A stretch of 63,338 nucleotides of DNA from Deltaproteobacteria bacterium (GTDB lineage Bacteria; Myxococcota_A; Polyangia; Polyangiales; Ga0077539): positions 1 to 63,338 of the forward strand of contig JACRDB010000141.1 in NCBI GenBank assembly GCA_016218725.1, given 5' to 3'. The translations under genes were made by a program, and so were the position numbers. Below the pieces are notes generated by a model. The model had not been told where the DNA came from. It worked only from the letters and a program-made list of their open reading frames with translations, and ran no database searches. This document shows, one piece after another, positions 33,701 through 42,038 of the stretch. Position 1 is the stretch's first letter. Every line of letters starts with the position of its first letter.

Positions 33701-34852
33701 GGCCAGGACTGCTTCCTGGACCGGTGCCGGACTCCAGCGCGCTGCTCCTCCGGGGAGACCGACTGCGCGCCGATGGCGCCAGCTCCCACCTGCGTGAACA
33801 CCGACCGCGACCCCATGCACTGCGGCGCCTGCGGCGTCGCTTGCACCAGCGGGCCTTGCCTGCGCGGCCGCTGCCTCGAGGTTTGCACGGCGCCGTCCAT
33901 GATGTGCGGCGGGCTGTGCACCAACACGCTCACGGACCCGCGCAACTGCGGCCGCTGCGGCAACGCCTGCGCGGTTCCCGTGGGCGGCGCCGCGGCGTGC
34001 GCCATGGGCGTGTGCGGCGCCTCGTGCCCGACAGGACAGACGAACTGTGCCGGGACCTGCCGACCCACCGGGGGGGCCTGCACCTCCGCGGGCTCCGGCG
34101 GCTGTCAACAGTCCGGGACCCTCGTGTGCATGGGCAGCGCCACCGCCTGCTCGGCCTCGCCGCGCACCTCGGGGGCATGCGCCGAGCCCGTCGGAGGGAC
34201 CTGCAACACAACAGGGACCTGCGCGTGCCCACCCGATCGCCGAGCGTGTGGGGGAGTGTGCGTAGACACTCACACCGACGCACGTCACTGTGGCGCCTGC
34301 GCCGTGGCCTGTCCCAGCGGGCAGGTGTGCGCCGCGGGGGCCTGCGTAGCGACCTGCGCCGCGCCCAGGACCGTCTGTGGCACGGGCGCGACGATGCGGT
34401 GCACCGACACCGCGACGGACAGGGCCCACTGCGGGGGCTGTGGCCGGGCCTGCGCGAGCGGTCAGGATTGCGTCAACGGAGTCTGCGTGGGCTCCGGCAC
34501 GCTGCGGTTCACCCTGACCTGGGACACCCCGGGCGACATGGATCTGCACGTCGTGCCGCCGTGCGGGACGGAGGTCTATTATAGCAGCCTCACGGCCTGT
34601 GGTGGGCAGCTCGACGTGGACGACATGTCGAGGCTCGGCCCGGAGAATGTCTTCTGGGCGGCCGCCGCCCCGGCCGGGCGCTACCTGGTCTGCCCCGCCG
34701 CCTTCAACAGCTCCGTGGCCAACGCAAACTACACGCTGGTGGTGGTGCGCGACGGCGTCGAGGTGCGACGGTTCACGGGCCGACGGATGCGCACGGACAG
34801 CAGCGCGCGCTGCACGGCCAGCTACCCGGGCGTGATCTCCCTGGACCTGTGA
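30773..34852 (+). CDS. Giant lipoprotein: two seven-bladed RCC1 propellers, cysteine modules and a YfaP-like end domain
   Basis: I start at ATG 30773 (GGGGGG four bases upstream), giving 1359 residues with lipobox LAGC at Cys27. Seven RCC1-like blades (motif HTCA...CWGSNxxGQLG) occupy about 60-400. Two cysteine modules follow, then seven more blades (about 500-835), then a row of CGxCG-type modules to about 1235. The last 115 residues begin L-R-F-T-L-T-W-D-T-P-G-D-M-D-L-H-V, the pattern of DUF2135/YfaP-like domains. Blades four and five are near-identical in DNA. Bacterial RCC1 proteins act as surface binding modules; the ligand is unknown. Confidence 0.9.
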   Translation: MHNTQVRLLHLGLSILTVLLGQYLAGCESDDASQSMPPGTTTVNPRDASPETSPEVPRARDHRLAAGGAHTCAITSVGTTDRVVCWGSNEAGQLGTTERAPGDCTPLSGTPVAISAGRAHNCALFRDGRGPEVRCWGANNRGQLGDGTTGNSATPLAISGLLDPVEIVAGSDHNCARSSFGSVSCWGANGQGQLGNGAAADSARFVSVAGLANAVEVAAGDQHTCARLASGAVHCWGSNSRGQLGDGTTADRPAPVVVLGITDAVELTAGDQHTCARLASGAVRCWGSNSRGQLGDGTTTDRPAPVAVPGLSDTAELAAGDQHTCARGRDRLVRCWGRNTDGQLGDNTTTDRGAPVVVPDLLAFELSAGSAHSCAVLDRGRVQCWGSNRNAEAGTFARFVDARVNRPAYSLCTTGCAPSHPREPTICSLRCVNTQSDALHCGGCGITCLHGQECRGGACLAATLCPAGRTPCSGACVDTQTDAAHCGRCDLRCESGRSCLAGVCARSGATTLAAGWEHTCAVVAGRVRCWGSNAKGQLGDGSLIPGAACVGPALTDVVEVAAGGEHTCARLASGAVYCWGANGDGQLGDGTTTDRATPVLVPRLSAMQIVAGNRHTCARVNYGLRCWGANSFGQLGNNTTTSSATPVRADRGTTESWNDLAAGSEHTCGIDWYGQVHCWGSNAFGQVGVGGGPGERLAPVVLSGLRDTEELAAGFHHTCARWRGGEVRCWGQGGSGQLGEPATFGEVSWTPARPARFSSAVEIAAGRSETCARTADGTVSCWGGNGDWRASRVQGLVGAVELTVGDRHACARLSSGAVLCWGDNRFGQLGVGAVSSRARAEPVSCFAGCEAGTSPCAAGCVDLQSDALNCGRCGLGCAAGQRCMAGSCVSARALCPAGQSDCTPDAPEPTCVDLLSSSANCGGCGRACPVAAACVRGTCGCAMASQTLCGEGPAATCTDTRFDPRNCGRCGLPCPEGQDCFLDRCRTPARCSSGETDCAPMAPAPTCVNTDRDPMHCGACGVACTSGPCLRGRCLEVCTAPSMMCGGLCTNTLTDPRNCGRCGNACAVPVGGAAACAMGVCGASCPTGQTNCAGTCRPTGGACTSAGSGGCQQSGTLVCMGSATACSASPRTSGACAEPVGGTCNTTGTCACPPDRRACGGVCVDTHTDARHCGACAVACPSGQVCAAGACVATCAAPRTVCGTGATMRCTDTATDRAHCGGCGRACASGQDCVNGVCVGSGTLRFTLTWDTPGDMDLHVVPPCGTEVYYSSLTACGGQLDVDDMSRLGPENVFWAAAAPAGRYLVCPAAFNSSVANANYTLVVVRDGVEVRRFTGRRMRTDSSARCTASYPGVISLDL
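31431..31694. repeat. Near-identical tandem RCC1 blade repeat, 150-bp period
   Basis: The block from 31431 (GCGACCAGCA) recurs from 31581 with only a handful of differences over about 110 bases. It encodes two successive propeller blades. High DNA identity compared with the other blades points to a recent unequal duplication or conversion inside the first propeller. Confidence 0.8.
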
Positions 34853-34861
34853 TCGCGACCC

Positions 34862-35224
34862 TCAGGGAGCGCGCTCCATCGCGTGGGGGGCTCTGCCCGG
34901 CTGCGTCGAGACGAAGCGTACGGTGCCCACCGCCAGCCACACGGAGGCCGCCGCCAGCCCCACCGCGAGGGGCCGCTCCCACCAGGTCCAGGGCGCCGCC
35001 CCGCGGCGTAGCTCCGCGGCCACCGCCCGGCGCAGCCTCGCGCGGGACAGCTCCGACGGGGCTTCGATTTCCTCCGGGAGCTCCACCGCGCGCTTGAGCT
35101 CCAGGTACTCCCGGAGGCACGCCGGACACCCCAGGAGGTGCGCCTCCAGGGCGCCCCGGGCCTCTGCCTCCGCCATGCCGAAATGAAAGCCCAGGAGTTC
35201 GGGCTTCGCGCGCTCGCAGTTCAT
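34862..35224 (-). CDS. Anti-sigma factor with zinc-finger (ZAS-like) domain
   Basis: The 120-residue product has an N-terminal C-x-x-A-K-P-E-L, then H-F-G-M, and H-L-L-G-C-P-A-C (about 29-36), fitting the H-x3-C-x2-C anti-sigma zinc fold with an earlier Cys. A single membrane helix lies at about 84-102 (ERPLAVGLAAASVWLAVGTV). It should hold the ECF sigma factor at the membrane until a signal arrives. Its ATG (35224) overlaps the sigma stop (ATGA), so production is coupled. The short periplasmic tail has no sensor domain. Confidence 0.88.
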   Translation of the reverse strand: MNCERAKPELLGFHFGMAEAEARGALEAHLLGCPACLREYLELKRAVELPEEIEAPSELSRARLRRAVAAELRRGAAPWTWWERPLAVGLAAASVWLAVGTVRFVSTQPGRAPHAMERAP

Positions 35225-35748
35225 CGCTCAAGCTCCTCTCGCAGGCGCCGCACCAGCTCGTGCATGCGCGATTTTACCGTACCCACCGGGACCGCGAGCG
35301 CCTCGGCGAGCTCCTCGTAGGAGAGCCCCCCGGCGCGCAGGGCGTAGAGCTCCGAGAGGCCCGCCGGGAGGGCCTCCACGGCCCGACGCAGGCGCTCGGC
35401 GGTCTCCCGGCCCTCGAGGGCGTGGTCCGGGGTCTCGACCATCGGGGCCTCGGATCCCTGGGCCTCCAGGGCCCGCGCCCCGCGGCGCCGGGAGCGAAGG
35501 CGGTTCAAGCACAGGTTGCGCGCCACCTGGAAGAGCCACCCTCGCAGGCTGGCCGCCTGGAGGCCCCCTTCGCGCTCCCGGAGGAGCGCCAGGAAGGTCT
35601 CATGGAGGACGTCCTCGGCCTCGTGGGCGTCGGCCAGGTGCCGACGGATGAAGCCAAACAGGGGTCGGTGATAGCGGTCATAGAGCTGATCGAAGGCGCC
35701 GAGCTCGCCGCGCAGGAGCCGCTCGTGGAGGGCCTCGTCGGAGAGCAC
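35221..35748 (-). CDS. ECF-type RNA polymerase sigma factor
   Basis: The 175 residues contain region 2 (about 10-80: F-D-Q-L-Y-D-R-Y-H-R-P-L-F-G-F, then D-A-H-E-A-E-D-V-L-H-E-T-F) and region 4 (about 115-170: L-P-A-G-L-S-E-L-Y-A-L-R, Y-E-E-L-A-E-A-L-A-V-P-V-G-T-V-K-S-R). There is no region 1 or 3, as is usual for ECF factors. It starts at GTG 35748 and directs transcription when released by the overlapping anti-sigma gene. The membrane protein gene upstream (12 bases) may belong to the same signalling unit. Confidence 0.93.
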   Translation of the reverse strand: MLSDEALHERLLRGELGAFDQLYDRYHRPLFGFIRRHLADAHEAEDVLHETFLALLREREGGLQAASLRGWLFQVARNLCLNRLRSRRRGARALEAQGSEAPMVETPDHALEGRETAERLRRAVEALPAGLSELYALRAGGLSYEELAEALAVPVGTVKSRMHELVRRLREELER

Positions 35749-35761
35749 GGCGCCGGTTCCG

Positions 35762-36127
35762 TTACGCCGCCGCCGGGGCGCGGAGCGCCGACCGCAGGGC
35801 CGCCACGGCCGCCAGGAGCCCCGCGAGGGTCACCAGGAGGAGCGCCAGGACCAGGTTGTTGAGCGACTCGGCGCACCCGAGCGCGGCGATGGTGAAGCGC
35901 TGCTCCACCTCGCGCACCTGGTCGAGGTAGCGGAAGCTGGTGATGAACCCCACGCTGGTGCCCAGGAACCCGGAGCTCAGCGTGAGCCCCCCGAGGCTCG
36001 CCAGGAGCGGCAGGAAGCGCCGCTCCGGGCGCAGGGCGCACAGGACCCCCACGACCACGAGCAGGAAGCCGAAGATCGTGGTCGGGTACATGCCCCAGCC
36101 GCCAGCCTGAAAGAAGTTCGTCCACAT
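35762..36127 (-). CDS. Three-pass membrane protein, possibly MotA/TolQ/ExbB-like
   Basis: ATG 36127 follows AAGGAG with good spacing; the 121-residue product starts MWTNFFQAGGWGMYPTTIF. Three hydrophobic helices lie at about 14-32, 37-55 and 90-112, joined by a cytoplasmic or periplasmic loop. The opening F-Q-A-G-G-W-G-M-Y-P resembles that of TolQ/ExbB-family proton-channel subunits in myxobacterial ECF operons, but the protein is short and lacks a visible charged channel residue, so the call is weak. It heads the sigma/anti-sigma operon. Confidence 0.7.
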   Translation of the reverse strand: MWTNFFQAGGWGMYPTTIFGFLLVVVGVLCALRPERRFLPLLASLGGLTLSSGFLGTSVGFITSFRYLDQVREVEQRFTIAALGCAESLNNLVLALLLVTLAGLLAAVAALRSALRAPAAA

Positions 36128-36369
36128 GGTGGTGCTCCTTGGTCTTTCAGGGTGCCCCGCGCACCCTTCAAGAAGCAAGAACCCACTCGGCGGCGAAGGT
36201 TCGACGAAATCGTACTGACCCCGTCCGGCAGCGCTCCGGGGCCTCTGGAGGGGGAAGCTGCCCGCCCAGCGCCGGTCGAGGCTGGTGGTGCGCACAGGGG
36301 GGGCGCCGCCTGGGTGCCTGGATGCGCGACGCCTTCACGTCCCGGTCGACCTCCTGCTAAGATCCCGCC

Positions 36370-37500
36370 GTGGTCCTTGACGGCAGGGTGCTCCACGAGT
36401 TCCGCCAGGCCTTGCTCGGGGCTTTTCCTACGCCTTCCGGCGTAGAGGAACTGTTCAAGTTTCAGCTGAACAAGAACCTCCAAGAGATCGCCTCTGTGAA
36501 CCAGGGGCTTGAGGGGCTCTGGTCGCAGGTGTTCGAGTGGGCCAACCCGGAGGGTCGGATGCACGAGCTGCTCGCCGCGGCCAGGCAGGAGCGCCCTGAA
36601 CATGACGCCTTGTTGAAGTTCGACGCCCAGTGGGGCGAACTGTTGCGCCGTGGCGACGCGCTGCCCACGGCGAGCTCCGAGGGGCTCTTTCGGGCCCTCG
36701 ATCGTGAGCGCCAACGGGCGATGATCAAGGAGCTCGCGGTGGCTCCGCCTACGCTGCGCGTGGTCGCCATCTCCGGTGCTCCTGGGGCGGGTCACAAGCA
36801 CCTTACGGAGCTCCTGGCCGAGGCCATGCAGAAGAGCAGGCTCGTACACTTGAGCTGGCCCGACGAGGAGGAGCCCCCCGGCGCGGCGAATCACCTCCGA
36901 TGGGTGCTGGAGGCGGCGCTCCTCAAGCTCGTGGGCGCGAAGCTTCCGCAGGAGATCCTGCCTCCCGCGACGGACCCCACGCCCTTCGACGGACCTGCGT
37001 CGGCGGGTTGGACGGATTATTTCACGCAGTGGCAGACGGACCTCAAGGACCTGCTCGACGCTCCGGTGGTGGTGCGTCACGAAGTGGGCACCCTCCCGGA
37101 CGCGGATCTCCCGGTGCTGGGGCTCTACCTCCAACAATGGTGCAGCCTCGGAGGGCTCCGCCAGGGGGCGCGGCTGGACCTTGTCTTTGAGTGCGTCGGA
37201 CGGAGGTCCGAGGCGTGGAGCCAGCGCGTCGGTGACCTCGCGCGGAGGCACGGAGCCGACGTGGTCCTGCTGCCCCCGCTGCAGCCGGTCTCGGGCGAGG
37301 ACGTGGCCCGGTGGCTGAGCGCCTGGCGCGAGGAGAAACCCCTGCCTTCACCGGAGAAGGTCCCTTCGAGGTTGAAGCAGGAAGGGGACGCGGCCGCCGC
37401 GGTGAACCTCCAGCGCTACGAGGACATCCTCCTGGACTACGAATCTCGCTTCAGAGAGCTCTCGACAGGACGATCCCTGAAGGTCCGCCGCGATGCCTGA
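36370..37500 (+). CDS. EAD1 protein with an iSTAND-like P-loop-derived domain
   Basis: The first 95 of 376 residues match effector-associated domain 1 (EAD1), a death-like helical adaptor of bacterial conflict systems: L-x-x-F-R-Q-A-L-L-G-A-F-P, E-E-L-F, L-N-K-N-L-Q-E-I, W-A-N-P-E-G, A-A-R-Q-E-R-P. The remainder has VVAISGAPGAGHKHL (about 131-145), a Walker A-like loop in which the usual Ser/Thr after Lys is His, then V-V-V-R-H-E-V and L-Y-L-Q-Q-W-C. This fits the inactive STAND (iSTAND) group, which may bind but not hydrolyse nucleotide. It starts at GTG 36370. Its stop overlaps the next gene by eight bases. EAD1 is expected to pair with the EAD1 of the protease at 43054. Confidence 0.85.
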   Translation: MVLDGRVLHEFRQALLGAFPTPSGVEELFKFQLNKNLQEIASVNQGLEGLWSQVFEWANPEGRMHELLAAARQERPEHDALLKFDAQWGELLRRGDALPTASSEGLFRALDRERQRAMIKELAVAPPTLRVVAISGAPGAGHKHLTELLAEAMQKSRLVHLSWPDEEEPPGAANHLRWVLEAALLKLVGAKLPQEILPPATDPTPFDGPASAGWTDYFTQWQTDLKDLLDAPVVVRHEVGTLPDADLPVLGLYLQQWCSLGGLRQGARLDLVFECVGRRSEAWSQRVGDLARRHGADVVLLPPLQPVSGEDVARWLSAWREEKPLPSPEKVPSRLKQEGDAAAAVNLQRYEDILLDYESRFRELSTGRSLKVRRDA

Positions 37501-39793
37501 CCCTCCACGATCACCCTTCTGGTCCCTCCTGACGGACCGCTATCGCGGCCTCACCGGTCTTGCGAAAGCGACCGCGGTCGCGGCGACCGCGCTCCTCGCG
37601 TGTGCTCCCATGCTCGGTGGATGGTGGCCCCGGGGGAGCGCCTGCGCCGCACGCCTCAGCCTGGCCGCGTGCCACCAACAGCACGCCCTCCCGGGCTGGT
37701 TGGTCGCGCTCGCCGTAGCCGTGGCGCTCCTCGGCGCGCTCGTCCTCGCGGTGGCCGGCCATCGCGCCTACGCGCTGCTCCAAGGCCAGGGGCGCTACCT
37801 GGGCGGGCCCCAGCGCTGGGGGATCGAGCCCGACGGGGCCGCGCTTCAGGCGACATTGTCGCAGGACCCTGCGCTCGGCGCCCTCGCGGAGGCGCTCCGG
37901 GCTCCAGGGGGGCCCGTCGTTGTGGCCATCCATGCGGGTGCCCCGGACGCGCTGTGGGTGGCGGTGGTGCTTGCCTTCGTCGAGGCGCTGCGCGCCCGCG
38001 GCGCATCGATCACCCTGGCCTGGTGGAGGCGAGGACTGGACCACTGTGCGGAGGACAGGCAGCTCCGGAGGACCGTGGACCTCGGCGCCCTGGCGAGCGA
38101 GAACGCCGCGCTGGTCGTCGTCGGGGGCGCCCGCCGCCTGGTGAGCGAGAGCGTGGCGCTCTACGCGCGCTTCGCGCGGCGCTGCTGGCTCGACGCGGAT
38201 CCCCTGGACGTCGCCCGGGCGGCCCGCGAGGCCGGGGCGCAAGGCGTCGTCGTCCAGCCCTTCTCCGTAGAGGGCTGGCGCGTGCTCTTCGATCCAGCGG
38301 CTCCCGCCACGCGCGAAGAGACCGCCCCGCTGGCATCCGGGGTCTCCAGCAGACCCTGGCACGAGCTCGCCCCGGTCGCCCTGGAGGCGTACCTGGGTCC
38401 CGAGGCCTTCCGTGCCCTCGCGCTCGGCGCCGTGGCCTGGACGCCCTCGCCCTGGGCATCGATCTCGCTCGCGCTGGAGCTCAAGGCGCCGCTGTCCCTG
38501 GGCGCGCTATTGAAGCTGGTGAGCTTGCCGCTCTGGGGGAGGTCCCGTTGGGATGTCACCCTCCGCGGCCGCCTGCTGCAGGTAGTCTCCGGGGACTTCG
38601 ACCGAACCCTCGGCGCCTGGACCAGGGTGCTGGTGGGAGCCGAGCCACAGGATCGAGCGTCGCTCGCCTGGCTCCGGTGGAACCTGGAGACGCTCGACCA
38701 GAGCCTCGCGAGCGGCCTGGCATTCTCGCGGGAGGCGTTACGGGTGCTCTCTGCCTCTCCGCTGGCGCGCCAGGTGGAGGCGATGGTTCCCTTTCACCCC
38801 GAGCTGCTCCCGAGGGCCTTGCGCTCCCAGCGCCTGGACCTGCGATGGTGGCAGGCCATCCCCGGCGCCCTCTTCGGGCTCTCGCTCGAGGCGATCGCGG
38901 TCGGCGTCCTCCTCGGCGCGGAGCCATGGCAGAGCGCGCTGGCGGCCGCGCCTCGATGCCTGGCTGACTTCGACGACTGCGACCAGGATCCTCGCAACGG
39001 GTGCGAGACTCACCTACGCAGTGACCCCCACGCGTGCGGCCGCTGTGGCCATCACTGCGCCGAGGGCGTCGTCTGCCTCCAGGGCCGCTGCGCGTCACCT
39101 ACGATCGACGCCCCGGACGCAGGGGTGGACGCCTCGGTCGACGCGGCGGACGCTCCTCCGGACCGGTCCCCGCAGGATGGGTCCACCGCCTTCCCGGAGG
39201 AAGGTACGTGTGTGGCGCCGCGCAGGATGTGCGGGAGGCGCTGCGTGGACCCTCGGTCTAATACTTCGCACTGTGGTCGCTGCGGCAATTCCTGCGCCAG
39301 CGCCGCCCACCAGGACGCTCGGTGTGAGCGCGGAGTATGCATCCGGACGTGCCGCGATGGCTGGGGCAACTGTGACGAGAACAACGCCAACGGCTGCGAG
39401 GCATCGCTAGCCACGCCGACCCACTGTGGTCGCTGTGGCAATGCGTGCCGCGAGGGATGGCGGTGTCAACAGGGTGTGTGTCAACCATTCTTTCGACTCC
39501 GGATCTCCTTCAGTGGGGTATGCCGACCGCCGCTTCCTACCGCGCCCCTGTTGCCGCGTCACTCTTTCGCCTTGGGATGTCAGAACCGCCGTGAGCACAC
39601 CATTACGGTGAACTCAAGAGTGGATGCCTACGAGATCCCCTGCGGTACGGACACCGCCACGATCCGATACCTGGGTCCCGTGGGGGACTGCGGGCTGACC
39701 TGTCCCAACCACACAGGGAGATCCATACGCACCGTGGGCAGGGTGCGTACCGGAGCTCTCGTCCAATGCACATTGGAGATCTGGCCGCATTAG
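37493..39793 (+). CDS. Membrane protein joining a cytoplasmic domain to extracellular cysteine modules
   Basis: The 766 residues have two N-terminal membrane helices (about 26-46, 67-89), a large alpha/beta cytoplasmic part (about 100-450) with Rossmann-like strands (VVVAIHAG, SITLAWWR, ALVVVGGARR, GVVVQPF), a third membrane helix (about 456-476) and an external part with D-x-D-P-R-N-G-C-E and three CGRCG modules ending in a beta-rich tail of about 85 residues. The cytoplasmic part resembles the membrane-bound accessory proteins in EAD loci, but I cannot name a family. ATG 37493 overlaps the EAD1/iSTAND stop, so the pair is coupled. It could carry an outside signal to the EAD1 protein. Confidence 0.85.
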   Translation: MPDPPRSPFWSLLTDRYRGLTGLAKATAVAATALLACAPMLGGWWPRGSACAARLSLAACHQQHALPGWLVALAVAVALLGALVLAVAGHRAYALLQGQGRYLGGPQRWGIEPDGAALQATLSQDPALGALAEALRAPGGPVVVAIHAGAPDALWVAVVLAFVEALRARGASITLAWWRRGLDHCAEDRQLRRTVDLGALASENAALVVVGGARRLVSESVALYARFARRCWLDADPLDVARAAREAGAQGVVVQPFSVEGWRVLFDPAAPATREETAPLASGVSSRPWHELAPVALEAYLGPEAFRALALGAVAWTPSPWASISLALELKAPLSLGALLKLVSLPLWGRSRWDVTLRGRLLQVVSGDFDRTLGAWTRVLVGAEPQDRASLAWLRWNLETLDQSLASGLAFSREALRVLSASPLARQVEAMVPFHPELLPRALRSQRLDLRWWQAIPGALFGLSLEAIAVGVLLGAEPWQSALAAAPRCLADFDDCDQDPRNGCETHLRSDPHACGRCGHHCAEGVVCLQGRCASPTIDAPDAGVDASVDAADAPPDRSPQDGSTAFPEEGTCVAPRRMCGRRCVDPRSNTSHCGRCGNSCASAAHQDARCERGVCIRTCRDGWGNCDENNANGCEASLATPTHCGRCGNACREGWRCQQGVCQPFFRLRISFSGVCRPPLPTAPLLPRHSFALGCQNRREHTITVNSRVDAYEIPCGTDTATIRYLGPVGDCGLTCPNHTGRSIRTVGRVRTGALVQCTLEIWPH

Positions 39794-39911
39794 CCAGGAG
39801 GGTCAGTGGAGGGTCTTGCCTCCATATTCTACTGGTAACGGGACACCTGAGCAGAGATACTTCGCGGCCGCAGGTCCCCACCGCCAGGGCCCAACCAGAA
39901 AGGACACCTTC

Positions 39912-42038
39912 ATGGACAAGCGGTTGATGTATCAGCAGGCCGAGGCCGCCTCGCGCTTCCGCAAGGCGAGCCGCGCGAGTGCGTTGGAGGACCTCGAGGC
40001 GCCCCCGCAGGAGCAGGCCCAGGTGACCCAGCAGCTCAGCCGTGTCGGCGTGGGCTCGGCCGACGCGGCGCAGCTCGCGGCGCGCTGGCGCAGGCTCTCG
40101 CGGAAGGAGGCGCTCGGCGCGGTCTCGGGCCCCTCCCGCCGCGCCCTGGAGCGCATCCTGGGGAGCGATGACCTGGTGGGCACCGAGTTCCTCGCCCGGG
40201 CGGCGCAGCGGGCCCGCGCCGTAGGGCGCATCGTCGACCGCGGTAGCGGGCAGGGCTTTGGCACGGGCTCCCTGATCAGTGAGGGGCTCCTGATGACCAA
40301 CAACCACGTACTCCGCGACGCCGCAGAGGCGCGCGCCAGCGGCGTCCAGTTCGACTACGAGCTCGACGTGACCGGGATGGAGAAGCCTTCGGTGACCTTC
40401 GCGCTGGAGCCCGACCGGTTCTTCGTGACGGTCCAGCACCTCGACTACGCCATCGTCGCGGTCGCCCCACGCTCGGTGACCGGTGACCGCGCGCTCGAGG
40501 ACTACGGGTCCCTCACCTTCGTCGCCGACGACGACGCGCTGGTCCGCCTCGCGGCGGTGGTGATCATCCAGCACCCCCTCGGGGGCTACAAGAAGATCGC
40601 CTTCCGGGAGAACGAGGTCGAGGCGATTGACACCCCGTTCCTCCGGTACGCCGCCGACACCCACCAGGGGTCCTCCGGCTCGCCGGTCTTCAACATGCGG
40701 TTGGAGCTGATCGCTCTCCACCACACGGGGGTGCCCAAGACCGACGGCGCAGGGAACTACCTCGCCAAGGACGGCAGACCCTGGACCGAGGACCAGGGCG
40801 ACGACGCCGTCGCGTGGGTCTCCAACGAGGGGATCCTCGTGCGAGAGATCATCCGGGACCTCGCGGCCGGCGCCGGAGCGCAGGGGACCGAGCCCGAGCG
40901 GGCGAGGCGACTCCTCGCTCGCGCCGGGGGCGCGGCCCCGCCCCCGGAGGCGAGACCCTCCTCGCCCCTGGCTGCTTCCGTGGGCATCCAGCAGCGGGGC
41001 GGGCACGCCGCCACGACCTCCGCGACGCTCGTGATGGAGGCCGCGACCGTGCGCTTCGACCTCCCGATCGAGGTGTCCGTGCGCCTCGGCGCGCCGGTGC
41101 TCCGCGCGGCCTCCAGCGCTCCGGGCGCGCCGGTCGGCGCCGCCCTCGACGAGGGCGCCGCGCTCCTGGAGCGCCTCCGCCGCAATCGAGCGCGCGCGGT
41201 GGCGGCGCCCGAAGAGTACTACCACGCCGCAGCGGACGCCCGAGCGCGCGAGAGCTACTACGCTGGCGTAGACTCGGGCGCGGCGCCCGAGGCGCTGTAC
41301 GACGCCCTCTCCGAGCTCGTCACCTCGACCCACGACCAGCCCCCGAAGTACAACCCCTCGCGGGAGCTCTATCCATGGGTAGACCTGCACCCGGACGGGA
41401 CCCTTCGCAGCATCTATTCGAGCAGGGCGATGGACCCGGAGGAGGCGCTCCGCCATGACCTGACGGCGCTCCCCCGCTTCGAGGCCGCCCTCGCCGAGCT
41501 CCAGCGGAGGGAGGCGCACCTCGGCCCCGAGGCCCTCGCCGACGAGGCGCTCAAGCTGGAGCGCCAGGCGGAGCTCAACTGCGAGCACGTGGTCCCCCAG
41601 AGCTGGTTCCAGAAGCAGGAGCCGATGCGAGGGGACCTTCACCACCTCTTCGCCTGCGAGCCACGCTGCAACAGCTACCGCGGCAACCACCCCTTCGGCG
41701 GGGCGCCCGGCGACGACGAGCGCGGCGGGCCGCCCCCCGACTGCGGCGAGCTCCACGGCGAGCGCTTCGCGCCGGTGGCGAACCGCGCCGTGGTGGCCCG
41801 CGCCGTGCTCTACTTCCTGCTGAGGTATCCCGGCGAGATCAACCGTACGGGTCCGCGGCGAGAGTACAATGACCAGGACGTGGCCATGCTCCTTCGATGG
41901 AGCAAGGAGGCTCCGCCGAGCCTCCACGAGCGGCACCGCAACGCCGCGATCGAGCAGCGCCAGGGGAACCGCAACCCGTTCATAGATCACCCGGAGTGGG
42001 CAGACCGCGTGGCGCTGGCGAAGGGTCTCGGCCGATGA
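39912..42038 (+). CDS. Trypsin-like serine protease fused to an endonuclease I domain
   Basis: ATG 39912 follows AGAAAGGA; the product is 708 residues without a signal peptide. Residues 100-275 are a trypsin-like protease with an intact triad: His132 (TNNHV), Asp178 (LDYAIV), Ser255 (GSSGSP). A linker (about 320-430) contains L-P-I-E-V-S-V-R-L-G-A-P, which reappears in the next protein. Residues 440-700 match endonuclease I (EndA/NucM): CEHVVPQSWF, GDLHHLF, CNSYRGN and E-R-x-R-N-A-A-I-E-Q-R-Q-G-N-R-N-P-F-I-D. Endonuclease I is normally secreted; here it appears cytoplasmic and may be freed or controlled by the protease. Confidence 0.9.
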   Translation: MDKRLMYQQAEAASRFRKASRASALEDLEAPPQEQAQVTQQLSRVGVGSADAAQLAARWRRLSRKEALGAVSGPSRRALERILGSDDLVGTEFLARAAQRARAVGRIVDRGSGQGFGTGSLISEGLLMTNNHVLRDAAEARASGVQFDYELDVTGMEKPSVTFALEPDRFFVTVQHLDYAIVAVAPRSVTGDRALEDYGSLTFVADDDALVRLAAVVIIQHPLGGYKKIAFRENEVEAIDTPFLRYAADTHQGSSGSPVFNMRLELIALHHTGVPKTDGAGNYLAKDGRPWTEDQGDDAVAWVSNEGILVREIIRDLAAGAGAQGTEPERARRLLARAGGAAPPPEARPSSPLAASVGIQQRGGHAATTSATLVMEAATVRFDLPIEVSVRLGAPVLRAASSAPGAPVGAALDEGAALLERLRRNRARAVAAPEEYYHAAADARARESYYAGVDSGAAPEALYDALSELVTSTHDQPPKYNPSRELYPWVDLHPDGTLRSIYSSRAMDPEEALRHDLTALPRFEAALAELQRREAHLGPEALADEALKLERQAELNCEHVVPQSWFQKQEPMRGDLHHLFACEPRCNSYRGNHPFGGAPGDDERGGPPPDCGELHGERFAPVANRAVVARAVLYFLLRYPGEINRTGPRREYNDQDVAMLLRWSKEAPPSLHERHRNAAIEQRQGNRNPFIDHPEWADRVALAKGLGR

